From positions 1-24,713 of the forward strand of contig JAEDLR010000025.1 of NCBI GenBank assembly GCA_016295145.1: DNA of 24,713 bases. The letters are read 5' to 3'. The DNA is from Oscillospiraceae bacterium. Its GTDB lineage: Bacteria; Bacillota; Clostridia; Oscillospirales; Ruminococcaceae. Each line of letters begins with the position of its first letter. Positions within the stretch are counted from its first letter, which is position 1. The position numbers and the translations under genes are program-made. Positions 7,579 through 15,977 of the stretch are shown piece after piece. The notes under the pieces are model-generated. The model ran no database searches, had not been told where the DNA came from, and saw only the letters and a program-made list of their open reading frames with translations.

Positions 7579-10287
7579 ATGGAGAACAAGACTTACGAAA
7601 TTGTAGACAGCGTTGAGAAGCTTGAGCAAGCGATTGAACGCACCAGAAAAGCGCAGCAGGTTTTTGCAACCTACACGCAGGAACAGGTTGACAAGATTTT
7701 CCTTGCTGCTGCTTCCGCTGCAAACAAGGCAAGAATTCCTCTTGCAAAGCTTGCTGTTGAAGAAACAGGGATGGGCATTGTTGAGGATAAGGTTATCAAG
7801 AACAACTACGCTGCTGAGTATATCTACAATGCATATAAGGATACAAAAACCTGCGGCGTGATCGAAGAGGATAAAGCATATGGAATCAAGAAGATTGCTG
7901 ATCCCATCGGCGTGGTTGCAGCTGTGATTCCTACGACCAACCCGACTTCTACTGCAATTTTTAAATGCCTGATCGCACTGAAAACAAGAAATGCAATCAT
8001 TATTTCTCCGCACCCAAGAGCAAAGAACTGTACAATCGCCGCCGCAAAGATTGTGCTTGAAGCGGCTGTTGCAGCAGGCGCCCCTGAAGGCATCATCGAC
8101 TGGATTGACGTTCCGTCCCTGGAAATGACAAACACTGTTATGAAGGAAGCGGATATTATTCTCGCAACAGGCGGCCCCGGAATGGTGAAAGCCGCATACT
8201 CCAGCGGCAAGCCTGCTCTCGGCGTAGGTGCAGGCAACACACCTGCAATCATTGACGACAGCGCCGACATTCTGCTTGCTGTCAGCTCAATCATTCATTC
8301 CAAGACATTTGATAATGGTATGATCTGTGCTTCCGAGCAGTCGGTCATTGTTCTTGAAAATATTTATGATACCGTCAAAAATGAATTTGCCGCAAGGGGT
8401 TGTTACTTCCTTACACCTGCTGAAACCGAAAAGGTGAGAAAGACCATCATCATCAATGGTGCTTTGAACGCCAAGATTGTCGGTCAGTCTGCCGCAAAGA
8501 TTGCCGCACTTGCCGGCGTGGATGTTCCCGCAGGAACAAAAATCCTCATCGGTGAGGTTGAAAGCGTGGAGCTCAGCGAAGAATTCGCACACGAAAAGCT
8601 TTCTCCTGTACTGGCAATGTATCGGGCAAAGGATTTTGAAGACGCACTTTGCAAGGCTGAAAAGCTGATTGCTGACGGCGGTTACGGCCACACTTCCGCT
8701 GTATACCTCAATGCAGAAACGGAAACAGAAAAGATTGCAAAGTTTGGCGCAAGAATGAAAACCTGCCGTATCCTTATCAATACACCTTCTTCTCACGGGG
8801 GTATCGGTGATCTTTATAACTTCAAGCTTGCGCCCTCCCTGACGCTGGGCTGTGGCTCTTGGGGTGGAAACTCTGTAAGCGACAATGTGGGTGTAAAGCA
8901 TCTGATTAATATCAAAACGGTAGCTGAAAGAAGGGAAAATATGCTTTGGTTCCGTGCGCCTGAAAAAATCTATATCAAGAAAGGCTGTCTGCCGGTTGCT
9001 CTTGACGAATTGAAAACGGTGATGGGCAAAAAGAGAGCGTTCATCGTAACAGATACCTTCCTTTATCAGAACGGCTACACGAAGCCTATTACAGACAAGC
9101 TCGACGAAATGGGAATTGCACATACCACATTCTTTGAGGTGCAGCCGGATCCAACGCTCGAAAATGCCAAGAATGGTGCTGCGCAGATGACAGCATTCCA
9201 GCCTGATACGATTATCGCGCTCGGCGGCGGCTCCGCCATGGATGCTGCGAAGATTATGTGGGTACTCTATGAACATCCAGAGGCTGATTTTATGGATATG
9301 GCGATGCGCTTTATTGATATCAGAAAGAGAGTTTACACATTCCCGAAGATGGGCGAAAAGGCATACTTTATTGCAGTGCCCACATCTGCAGGTACTGGTT
9401 CTGAGGTGACGCCTTTCGCTGTGATCACCGATGAAAAGAGCGGCGTGAAATATCCTCTTGCTGATTACGAGCTGCTCCCTGATATGGCGATCATTGACAC
9501 GGATTTCCATATGTCTGCACCGAAGAGTTTGACAGCGGCTTCCGGTATCGATGCAGTTACACACGCTATTGAAGCTTATGCTGCAATGCTTGCAACAGAC
9601 TATACAGACGGTCTTGCAAAGCAGGCACTCCAGACAATTTTTGAATATCTCCCCCGTGCATACGAAAACGGTCAGACAGACGTTGAAGCCCGTGAAAAGA
9701 TGGCAAATGCAGCTACAATGGCTGGTATGGCATTTGCAAATGCATTCCTTGGTGTATGTCACTCTATGGCCCACAAGCTCGGTGCATTCCACCATCTTCC
9801 CCATGGCATTGCAAACGCACTTATGATTGAAGAGGTGCTCCGCTTCAACGCTTCTGAAGTGCCTGCAAAGATGGGCACTTTCTCCCAGTACGACCATCCA
9901 CACACACTTGCTCGCTACGCTGAAATCGCTGATTGCCTCAAGCTCGGCGGCAATACAGATGAAGAAAAGCTTGAAAACCTCATCAAGGCAATCAACGAAC
10001 TCAAGGCAAAGGTTGGTATCAAGGAAACCATCAAGGATTATGGTGTTGATGAAAAGACATTCCTTGATACCCTTGATGAAATGACCGAACAGGCATTTGA
10101 TGACCAGTGTACAGGAGCAAACCCGAGATATCCGCTTATGAGCGAAATCAAGCAGATGTATCTCAACGCATATTACGGAAAGCACTTTGTTGAAGCAGAA
10201 ATGCCTGCAAAGGAAATCGCAGGCGATGTTAAGGCAGATGTTGTAAAGGTTGCTTACAACAAAGGCAAGAAGAGCAGCAGAGCATAA
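7579..10287 (+). CDS. adhE: Bifunctional acetaldehyde-CoA / alcohol dehydrogenase AdhE
   Basis: 902 residues, the normal AdhE size range. The N-terminal half is a CoA-acylating aldehyde dehydrogenase with catalytic Cys250 in FDNGMICASEQ. The C-terminal half is an iron-dependent alcohol dehydrogenase with GGGSAMDAAK for NAD binding and the Fe ligands Asp658 and His662 (GIDAVTHAIEAY), His728 (CHSMAH) and His742 (LPHG). It reduces acetyl-CoA to acetaldehyde and then ethanol, consuming two NADH; AdhE typically forms cytoplasmic helical filaments (spirosomes). The ATG at 7579 follows GAGGAGGATC; in-frame codons upstream run into the leader and terminator. It is first in an operon with hydrogenase genes, under a predicted Rex operator, so expression should rise at high NADH/NAD+. 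Confidence 0.97.
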   Translation: MENKTYEIVDSVEKLEQAIERTRKAQQVFATYTQEQVDKIFLAAASAANKARIPLAKLAVEETGMGIVEDKVIKNNYAAEYIYNAYKDTKTCGVIEEDKAYGIKKIADPIGVVAAVIPTTNPTSTAIFKCLIALKTRNAIIISPHPRAKNCTIAAAKIVLEAAVAAGAPEGIIDWIDVPSLEMTNTVMKEADIILATGGPGMVKAAYSSGKPALGVGAGNTPAIIDDSADILLAVSSIIHSKTFDNGMICASEQSVIVLENIYDTVKNEFAARGCYFLTPAETEKVRKTIIINGALNAKIVGQSAAKIAALAGVDVPAGTKILIGEVESVELSEEFAHEKLSPVLAMYRAKDFEDALCKAEKLIADGGYGHTSAVYLNAETETEKIAKFGARMKTCRILINTPSSHGGIGDLYNFKLAPSLTLGCGSWGGNSVSDNVGVKHLINIKTVAERRENMLWFRAPEKIYIKKGCLPVALDELKTVMGKKRAFIVTDTFLYQNGYTKPITDKLDEMGIAHTTFFEVQPDPTLENAKNGAAQMTAFQPDTIIALGGGSAMDAAKIMWVLYEHPEADFMDMAMRFIDIRKRVYTFPKMGEKAYFIAVPTSAGTGSEVTPFAVITDEKSGVKYPLADYELLPDMAIIDTDFHMSAPKSLTAASGIDAVTHAIEAYAAMLATDYTDGLAKQALQTIFEYLPRAYENGQTDVEAREKMANAATMAGMAFANAFLGVCHSMAHKLGAFHHLPHGIANALMIEEVLRFNASEVPAKMGTFSQYDHPHTLARYAEIADCLKLGGNTDEEKLENLIKAINELKAKVGIKETIKDYGVDEKTFLDTLDEMTEQAFDDQCTGANPRYPLMSEIKQMYLNAYYGKHFVEAEMPAKEIAGDVKADVVKVAYNKGKKSSRA

Positions 10288-10305
10288 GGAAAGGGGAGTA
10301 AAAAT

Positions 10306-11055
10306 ATGAAACTTGACAGAGTCATTGCTGTAAGAAATAACAAGACGATCTACCGTGACGGTGATACCTGCGTTAAGGTGTTCAACGCGGATTATTCCAA
10401 GGCGGATGTGCTGAACGAAGCACTGAACCAGTCCCGTATCGAAGAAACAGGACTCCATATTCCTAAGGTTCTTGAAGTAACAATGATTGACGGTAAATGG
10501 GCAATCGTTTCCGAATTTATCAAGGGAAAGACGCTTGCACAGCTTATGGAGGAAGACCCTGACAACAAGGACAAGTACATCGAAATGCTTGTTGACATTC
10601 AGCTTGAAATCCATTCAAAGACAAGCCCCCTCCTCAATAAGCTAAAGGACAAGATGAACCGTAAAATCAGTGCCTGTGCGCTTGACGCTACAACAAGATA
10701 TGACCTTCACACACGTCTTGACAGTATGCCGAAGCACAATAAGGTTTGCCATGGTGACCTGAACCCGTCTAACATTGTAATCACGGAAGACGGCACCCCT
10801 TACGTTCTTGACTGGGCACACGCAACACAGGGCAACGCTTCCGCTGACGCAGCAAGAACTTACCTGCTGTTCTGGCTGAACGGTGATATTTCAGGTGCAC
10901 ACAAGTACCTTGCGCTGTTCTGCGCAAAGAGCAACACCGCAAAGCAGTACGTTCAGAAGTGGATGCCGATTGTTGCCGCATCCCAGTCCGTAAAGGGGAA
11001 CGAAAAGGAAAGAGAATTCCTTCTCAGTTGGGTAAATGTTGTGGATTACGAGTAA
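10306..11055 (+). CDS. APH/choline-kinase-fold phosphotransferase (possible protein kinase)
   Basis: 249 residues with a protein-kinase-like fold of the aminoglycoside/choline kinase group: CVKVF with the candidate ATP-binding Lys, a following Glu (LNEAL), catalytic loop CHGDLNPSNIVI, and the metal-binding Asp in YVLDWAHA. The gene lies 18 bp after adhE and 15 bp before the first [2Fe-2S] gene. In the equivalent transcription unit of Ruminococcus albus 7 a gene here is described as a serine/threonine protein kinase, and the operon also encodes a PP2C phosphatase, so a kinase/phosphatase pair acting on a shared target is plausible. A small-molecule kinase cannot be excluded. Its N-lobe is short relative to eukaryotic-like Ser/Thr kinases and no membrane or sensor domain is present. 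Confidence 0.8.
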   Translation: MKLDRVIAVRNNKTIYRDGDTCVKVFNADYSKADVLNEALNQSRIEETGLHIPKVLEVTMIDGKWAIVSEFIKGKTLAQLMEEDPDNKDKYIEMLVDIQLEIHSKTSPLLNKLKDKMNRKISACALDATTRYDLHTRLDSMPKHNKVCHGDLNPSNIVITEDGTPYVLDWAHATQGNASADAARTYLLFWLNGDISGAHKYLALFCAKSNTAKQYVQKWMPIVAASQSVKGNEKEREFLLSWVNVVDYE

Positions 11056-11070
11056 CAGGAGGACTTGACA

Positions 11071-11310
11071 ATGAAAATTACAGTATGTATCGGCAGCTCC
11101 TGCCACATCAAGGGTTCCAGAAGTGTGGTAGAACAGCTCCAGTATCTGATTGCTGAGAATCAGCTTGGCGACAAGGTGGAACTCGGCGGCACATTCTGCA
11201 TGGGTAACTGTCAGCAGGGTGTATGCGTAACCGTTGATGGCAGCTTCTTTTCAGTAACCCCTGACACTGTAACCGAATTCTTTGAGAAAGAGGTTCAGGC
11301 GAAGTTATGA
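11071..11310 (+). CDS. Thioredoxin-like [2Fe-2S] ferredoxin, first of a tandem pair
   Basis: 79 residues with the C-x4-C ... C-x3-C pattern of thioredoxin-fold [2Fe-2S] proteins (NuoE C-terminal domain family): Cys6 and Cys11 in VCIGSSCH, Cys43 and Cys47 in FCMGNC, plus an extra Cys52. Such domains carry electrons to or from hydrogenases and NADH-linked flavoproteins. AGGAGG at 11057-11062 fixes the ATG at 11071. The stop overlaps the ATG of the second copy (ATGA at 11307-11310). It probably passes electrons to one of the operon's hydrogenases or to the HydS sensor; the partner is inferred. Confidence 0.85.
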   Translation: MKITVCIGSSCHIKGSRSVVEQLQYLIAENQLGDKVELGGTFCMGNCQQGVCVTVDGSFFSVTPDTVTEFFEKEVQAKL

Positions 11311-11558
11311 TCATACAGGTCTGCGTAGGAAGCTCCTGTCACCTGAAAGGCTCTGCGGATATCGTGGAGCTTTTTCAGAATGCCATTCAGGAGCATAAGC
11401 TGGAAGATGACATCACCCTTGCAGGAAGTTTCTGTACAGGGAAATGCAATCGTGTGGGTGTTACTGTTCAGATTGATGACGAAATTCACACAGGTATAAC
11501 CAGAGAGAACTTCAAGGAGTTCTTTACCGAAAAAGTCCTGAATGTTCTCAAATCATGA
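11307..11558 (+). CDS. Thioredoxin-like [2Fe-2S] ferredoxin, second of a tandem pair
   Basis: 83 residues, clearly paralogous to the preceding protein, with all four cluster cysteines at identical positions: Cys6 and Cys11 (VCVGSSCHLKGS), Cys43 and Cys47 (FCTGKC). The start overlaps the previous stop by 4 bp, so the pair is probably translated in coupled fashion. It ends 12 bp before hydS. Standalone NuoE-like ferredoxins of this size commonly accompany PAS-type [FeFe] hydrogenases. Divergence between the copies outside the cluster ligands suggests distinct partners or redox potentials, though this is inference. Confidence 0.85.
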   Translation: MIIQVCVGSSCHLKGSADIVELFQNAIQEHKLEDDITLAGSFCTGKCNRVGVTVQIDDEIHTGITRENFKEFFTEKVLNVLKS

Positions 11559-11570
11559 GGAGAATAAACT

Positions 11571-13247
11571 ATGTCAAATTGGCTGACCTTGAAAAAATCC
11601 AATTGTAAAAACTGCTACAAATGTATTCGCCATTGTCCCGTAAAGTCGATCCGCTTTTCGGGTAATCAGGCGCATATTATCGGCAATGAGTGTATTCTCT
11701 GCGGTCAGTGCTTTGTTGTCTGTCCTCAGAACGCAAAGGAAATTGCAGGAGAGGTTGAAAAGGCAAGGGTGCTGATTCAGAGCGGCGCACCGGTTGTTGT
11801 CAGCCTGGCACCGTCCTTTATTGCAAATTATGATGGCGTGGGAATCAACGCAATGCGTGAAGCGTTACAGCAGCTTGGCTTTTATGATGTAGAAGAAACG
11901 GCAGTCGGTGCGACCATTGTAAAGACTGAATATGAGCGTATTCTTCGTGAAGAAGACAGGGATATTCTCATTTCTTCCTGCTGTCATTCCGTGAATCTGC
12001 TGATTCAGAAATACTTTCCCTCTGAGCTGAAATACCTTGCAGATGTTGTTTCGCCAATGCAGGCCCATTGTACAGATATCAAGAAGCGTATTCCCAATGC
12101 AAAGATCGTGTTTATCGGCCCTTGTGTCGCCAAAAAGGACGAGGCGGAATACTATGAGGGATTCGCTGACGCAGTTCTGACCTTTGAAGAGCTTACCGAA
12201 TGGCTGAAAAGTGAACAGATCGAGCTTGCACAGGAAATGGATACCACAAGGAACAGTCGTACACGTTTCTTCCCGACAGCCGGCGGCATTCTGAAATCAA
12301 TGGAGCAGAACATCAACGGCTATACATATCTGGCGATTGATGGCGTTGAAAACTGTATGGCGGCTTTGCAGGATATAGAAAACGGAAAAATCCACAAGTG
12401 CTTTATAGAGATGTCCTCCTGTACGGGAAGCTGTATCGGCGGCCCCGTGATGGAAAAATACCACCGTTCGCCAATTCGTGACTATATGTCTGTGGCAAAC
12501 TATGCAGGCACTGATGATTTCGATGTTGCTCAGCCGGAAATAGATGAAATCCATAAAAGCTTTACCTTTATCGAGCGCAGACTCCAGCAGCCCTCAGAAA
12601 TGGAAATCAGCAATGTGTTGCGCCAGATGGGAAAAACGAAAGAGACTGATCAGCTGAACTGCGGATCCTGTGGGTATAATACCTGCCGTGAAAAGGCCAT
12701 TGCAATCTGTCAGGGCAAGGCGGAATACTCTATGTGTCTGCCGTTCCTCAAAGATAAGGCGGAAAGCTTTTCCGATACGATTGTGAAGAACACGCCCAAC
12801 GGTCTGATTGTTCTGAACGAAAATCTTGAAGTGCAGCAGATCAATGACGCTGCAAGAAGCATTATGAATATACGGAACGCTTCGGATATTCTCGGCGACC
12901 AGGTTATCCGTATTCTTGACCCCACAGCGTTTATAACTGTTCTTGATAAGGGCAGGGAAATCCATAACCAGCGCACATACCTTGCCGAGTATAACCGATA
13001 TGTTGAACAGACGATTGTTCACGATAAGGATTCCCATCTGCTGATTGGGATTTTGCGTGATGTAACAGACGAGCAGAAGGCAAAGGAACGCAAGGAAAAA
13101 CTTGACCGTCAGACAGTGGAAGTAGCAGATAAGGTCGTTGAAAAGCAGATGCGAATTGTTCAGGAAATTGCTTCTCTTCTCGGTGAAACCGCCGCGGAAA
13201 CAAAGATTGCTCTTTCCAAGCTAAAGGAGTCGATTTCCGATGAATAA
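11571..13247 (+). CDS. hydS: PAS-containing putative H2-sensing [FeFe]-hydrogenase HydS
   Basis: 558 residues. Two N-terminal [4Fe-4S] motifs (Cys12, 15, 18, 22 and Cys41, 44, 47, 51) are followed by an H-cluster domain with all three signatures in modified form: SSCCHS (Cys137, 138), GPCVAKKDE (Cys185) and SSCTGSCIGG (Cys284, 288). Next comes an extra four-Cys iron-sulfur module (Cys364, 367, 372, 389), a PAS domain at about 395-505, and a C-terminal coiled coil ending in a helix that resembles a kinase dimerisation helix but has no ATPase domain. This is the architecture of sensory [FeFe]-hydrogenases. Signature changes (no Pro after CC, no Met before PC) fit a sensor rather than a fast catalyst. 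Its stop overlaps the phosphatase start by 8 bp, so the phosphatase is the probable output partner. Confidence 0.88.
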   Translation: MSNWLTLKKSNCKNCYKCIRHCPVKSIRFSGNQAHIIGNECILCGQCFVVCPQNAKEIAGEVEKARVLIQSGAPVVVSLAPSFIANYDGVGINAMREALQQLGFYDVEETAVGATIVKTEYERILREEDRDILISSCCHSVNLLIQKYFPSELKYLADVVSPMQAHCTDIKKRIPNAKIVFIGPCVAKKDEAEYYEGFADAVLTFEELTEWLKSEQIELAQEMDTTRNSRTRFFPTAGGILKSMEQNINGYTYLAIDGVENCMAALQDIENGKIHKCFIEMSSCTGSCIGGPVMEKYHRSPIRDYMSVANYAGTDDFDVAQPEIDEIHKSFTFIERRLQQPSEMEISNVLRQMGKTKETDQLNCGSCGYNTCREKAIAICQGKAEYSMCLPFLKDKAESFSDTIVKNTPNGLIVLNENLEVQQINDAARSIMNIRNASDILGDQVIRILDPTAFITVLDKGREIHNQRTYLAEYNRYVEQTIVHDKDSHLLIGILRDVTDEQKAKERKEKLDRQTVEVADKVVEKQMRIVQEIASLLGETAAETKIALSKLKESISDE

Positions 13248-14412
13248 TTTATGTGCAGATATTGGCTACAAAAGCATTTCCCACTACGGCGAAGAGCTTT
13301 GCGGAGACCATGTTGACATTGTCGAGCAGAATGAGAACGCAACCGTTATCGTTCTGGCTGATGGATTGGGAAGCGGCGTAAAGGCAAGCATCCTTTCTAC
13401 CCTTACCGCAAAAATCATTTCCACAATGATGGCGGCAGGGCTCCCTCTTGAGGAGTGCGTCAGCACCATTGCCGCGACGCTTCCCGTTTGTTCCGTAAGA
13501 GGTGTTGCATATTCAACCTTTACGATTATGCACATCAAGGACAACGAAGTCATCGAGATTATTCAGTACGACAATCCCCATGTGATTCTGATCCGTGACT
13601 GTGTCAGTTGTGATTACCCCAAAACGGAAATGAACATTGACGGAAAGCGGATTTACAAATCCACAATCAAACTCCGCGAAAATGACATTTTTATCGCTAT
13701 GAGTGACGGCTGTCCCCATGCAGGAATCGGCACAGCGTTTAACTTCGGCTGGAAGCGTGAAGATATTGCCGAATTTATGGAATCAATATCCCACTGCGGT
13801 TATACCGCAAAAACACTTTCCACCATTCTCACAGATGAGTGCAATAAGCTTTACGGAAACCGCCCTGGCGATGACGCTACCGCTTGCATTGTAAAAATCC
13901 GAAAGAGAGAGCCGATGAATATGCTGTTCGGTCCGCCTTCCAACAGAAGCGACGGAGATAGAATGATGTCCCTGTTCTTTTCAAAGGAGGGCAAGCATAT
14001 TATATGTGGAGGCACAACCGCTTCCATAGCAGCCAAATATCTGGGCAAAACGCTGAAACCGTCCCTTCATTTTGAGCGTTCAGACATTCCGCCCATTGCA
14101 GAGCTGGAGGGAGTGGACCTTGTAACGGAAGGCGTGATCACAGTAAGCAAAGTGCTTGAATACGCCAAGGACTATCTGGATAAAAACGAAAGCTATGAAC
14201 AATGGGGCTTCAAGCGTGACGGTGCTTCGCTGATCAGTCGGCTTCTGTTTGAAGAAGCAACCGACATCAATTTCTATGTAGGCAGAGCCATCAACCCTGC
14301 ACATCAGAACCCCGACCTGCCGATCAATTTCAACATCAAAATGAATCTGGTAGAAGAACTGTCGGCTTGCCTGAGGCGAATGGGCAAGCGGATCAAGGTA
14401 AGTTATTTCTAA
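13240..14412 (+). CDS. SpoIIE/PP2C-type serine/threonine phosphatase
   Basis: 390 residues. The N-terminal ~220 residues carry the PP2C metal-binding motifs: Asp41 in ADGLGSG, Asp156 in MSDGCPHAG and Asp211-Asp212 in PGDDATA, as in SpoIIE and RsbU phosphatases. The remaining ~165 residues form a conserved-looking extension with no motif I can name. It lacks a membrane segment. It starts inside the end of hydS (GATGAATAA) and ends 12 bp before the second hydrogenase gene. In Ruminococcus albus 7 a serine/threonine phosphatase gene has the same company. The likely role is to turn the H2 or redox state sensed by HydS into dephosphorylation of a target, possibly opposing the operon's kinase. Confidence 0.88.
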   Translation: MNNLCADIGYKSISHYGEELCGDHVDIVEQNENATVIVLADGLGSGVKASILSTLTAKIISTMMAAGLPLEECVSTIAATLPVCSVRGVAYSTFTIMHIKDNEVIEIIQYDNPHVILIRDCVSCDYPKTEMNIDGKRIYKSTIKLRENDIFIAMSDGCPHAGIGTAFNFGWKREDIAEFMESISHCGYTAKTLSTILTDECNKLYGNRPGDDATACIVKIRKREPMNMLFGPPSNRSDGDRMMSLFFSKEGKHIICGGTTASIAAKYLGKTLKPSLHFERSDIPPIAELEGVDLVTEGVITVSKVLEYAKDYLDKNESYEQWGFKRDGASLISRLLFEEATDINFYVGRAINPAHQNPDLPINFNIKMNLVEELSACLRRMGKRIKVSYF

Positions 14413-14424
14413 AGGAGAATCTGA

Positions 14425-15849
14425 ATGAGAAAATTCGATACCAAGGTACAATACCTCAAATACAAGGTTCTTCGCGAAGTGGCACGTCAGGCATGGAACG
14501 ATACCTTGCTTGAAAATGTGTTGGATATTCCCAAAATCATTGTGCCGGGCAAAACCTCCACCATGCGCTGCTGTGTGTACAAAGAACGTGCCATTCTTGC
14601 AGAACGTGTTCGGATTGCAATGGGTGGTGATAAGGAAAACCCCAATGTCATTGAGGTGATCGACATCGCCTGCGATGAATGCCCTGCCGCAGGCTATGAT
14701 GTTACCGACTCTTGCCGTGGCTGTCTTGCTCACCGTTGTGAGGCTGTATGCAAAAGAGGTGCGATTTCCTTTGACCATAATCATGTTGCTCATATTGATA
14801 AGTCCCTGTGCGTGGAATGTGGTCAGTGTGCAAAAGTCTGTCCATATAATGCGATCGTAAACCGGAAGCGTCCTTGTCAGATTGCCTGTAAAGTAAAAGC
14901 GATCTCGATCAATGATGAGAATGCAGCTTCCATCGACAATGAGAAATGTACAAGCTGCGGTGCCTGCGTTTATCAGTGTCCATTTGGTGCGATTACTGAT
15001 AAGTCCTATATTCTCAATGTGATTGACCTGATTAAGAAAAGCGAACAGGGCAGTAACTACAAGCTCTATGCAATTGTTGCGCCGTCGATTTCCAGCCAAT
15101 TTACTTATGCAAAGCTAGGGCAGGTGGTTTCTGGCTTAAAGGTGCTTGGCTTCCATACTGTTGTGGAAGCGGCGCTCGGTGCAGATATGGTTGCACAGCA
15201 AGAATCAAGGGAACTGGCTGAAAAGGGCTTCCTGACCAGTTCCTGCTGCCCTGCATTCGTAAAATATATTCAAACAGCTTTTCCTGACTTGGTGCCGTTT
15301 GTATCCCATAACTTATCACCAATGGCGACGATTTCAAAGTATATCAAGGACACAACCGAAAATGCAAGAATTGTTTTTATCGGTCCGTGTACAGCCAAAA
15401 AAGCGGAAGCACAGCTTGATAGCGTAAAGCCTTATGTTGACTCTGTGCTCACCTTTGAGGAGCTTCAGGCATTGTTCGACAGCCGTGATATTGATATTAC
15501 TGCACTGGAAGAAGATGTTCTTGACAACGCCTCCTATTTCGGAAGGATTTTCGCACGTTCAGGCGGTCTTTCTGACGCAGTTGCACAAGGTCTCAAGGAA
15601 CAGCATATTGACTTTGAACTGAAAGCCGTTTCATGCGATGGCATAGAAGAATGCCGCACGGCTCTGCTGAAGAAAAGCAAGAATGTGCTTGACGGGAATT
15701 TTATCGAGGGTATGGCGTGCGTAGGCGGCTGTATCGGCGGTGCAGGCTGTCTCACGCACGGCATGAAAGACAAAGCAGAAATTGATAAGTACGGCAGAGA
15801 AGCGTTTGAAAAGACCATTTCCGACGCGATTTCTGTATTGAAGCTATGA
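14425..15849 (+). CDS. hydA2: Monomeric [FeFe]-hydrogenase (HydA2 / group B type)
   Basis: 474 residues. The N-terminal domain has a CRGCLAHRCEAVC cluster motif (Cys97-109) and two ferredoxin-type motifs, CVECGQCAKVCP (Cys129-139) and CTSCGACVYQCP (Cys175-185). Extra cysteines at 151 and 155 lie between them. The H-cluster domain has TSSCCPAF (Cys274, 275), IGPCTAKKAEA (Cys322) and MACVGGCIGGAG (Cys432, 436). All H-cluster ligands and the proton-transfer cysteine are present, so catalytic activity is expected: reversible H2 production from reduced ferredoxin in the cytoplasm. The first motif keeps the Pro that HydS lacks. It is the last gene of the adhE operon. Assembly needs HydEFG, not found in this window. 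Confidence 0.92.
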   Translation: MRKFDTKVQYLKYKVLREVARQAWNDTLLENVLDIPKIIVPGKTSTMRCCVYKERAILAERVRIAMGGDKENPNVIEVIDIACDECPAAGYDVTDSCRGCLAHRCEAVCKRGAISFDHNHVAHIDKSLCVECGQCAKVCPYNAIVNRKRPCQIACKVKAISINDENAASIDNEKCTSCGACVYQCPFGAITDKSYILNVIDLIKKSEQGSNYKLYAIVAPSISSQFTYAKLGQVVSGLKVLGFHTVVEAALGADMVAQQESRELAEKGFLTSSCCPAFVKYIQTAFPDLVPFVSHNLSPMATISKYIKDTTENARIVFIGPCTAKKAEAQLDSVKPYVDSVLTFEELQALFDSRDIDITALEEDVLDNASYFGRIFARSGGLSDAVAQGLKEQHIDFELKAVSCDGIEECRTALLKKSKNVLDGNFIEGMACVGGCIGGAGCLTHGMKDKAEIDKYGREAFEKTISDAISVLKL

Positions 15850-15939
15850 TGATTTCTGCTGCAAGAATCAACGGGAAGCCACACCAAAGCGTTCCGGCTA
15901 TGGCTCGCAGAAATGTTCTGTGGGTGTCTCGACAGAGCG

Positions 15940-15972
15940 AAGCGGCATCTCCTTTTGCAGGGGATACCGCTT
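15940..15972 (+). terminator. Possible terminator hairpin between convergent genes
   Basis: AAGCGGCATCTCC (15940-15952) pairs with GGGGATACCGCTT (15960-15972), with one C-A mismatch and one wobble, around a 7-nt loop. It is followed only by TGCCTTTA, so the T-tract is poor. It lies about 90 bp after hydA2 and 5 bp from the end of the convergent gene. The remainder of the gap (15850-15939) shows nothing recognisable. Confidence 0.4.
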
Positions 15973-15977
15973 TGCCT

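Noticed and set aside
8287..10614. Long open frame (775 codons) on the minus strand opposite adhE
   Set aside because: It lies antisense to a fully motif-supported AdhE, has Cys/His-rich low-sense composition and no recognisable domain. It arises from codon bias of the gene on the other strand.
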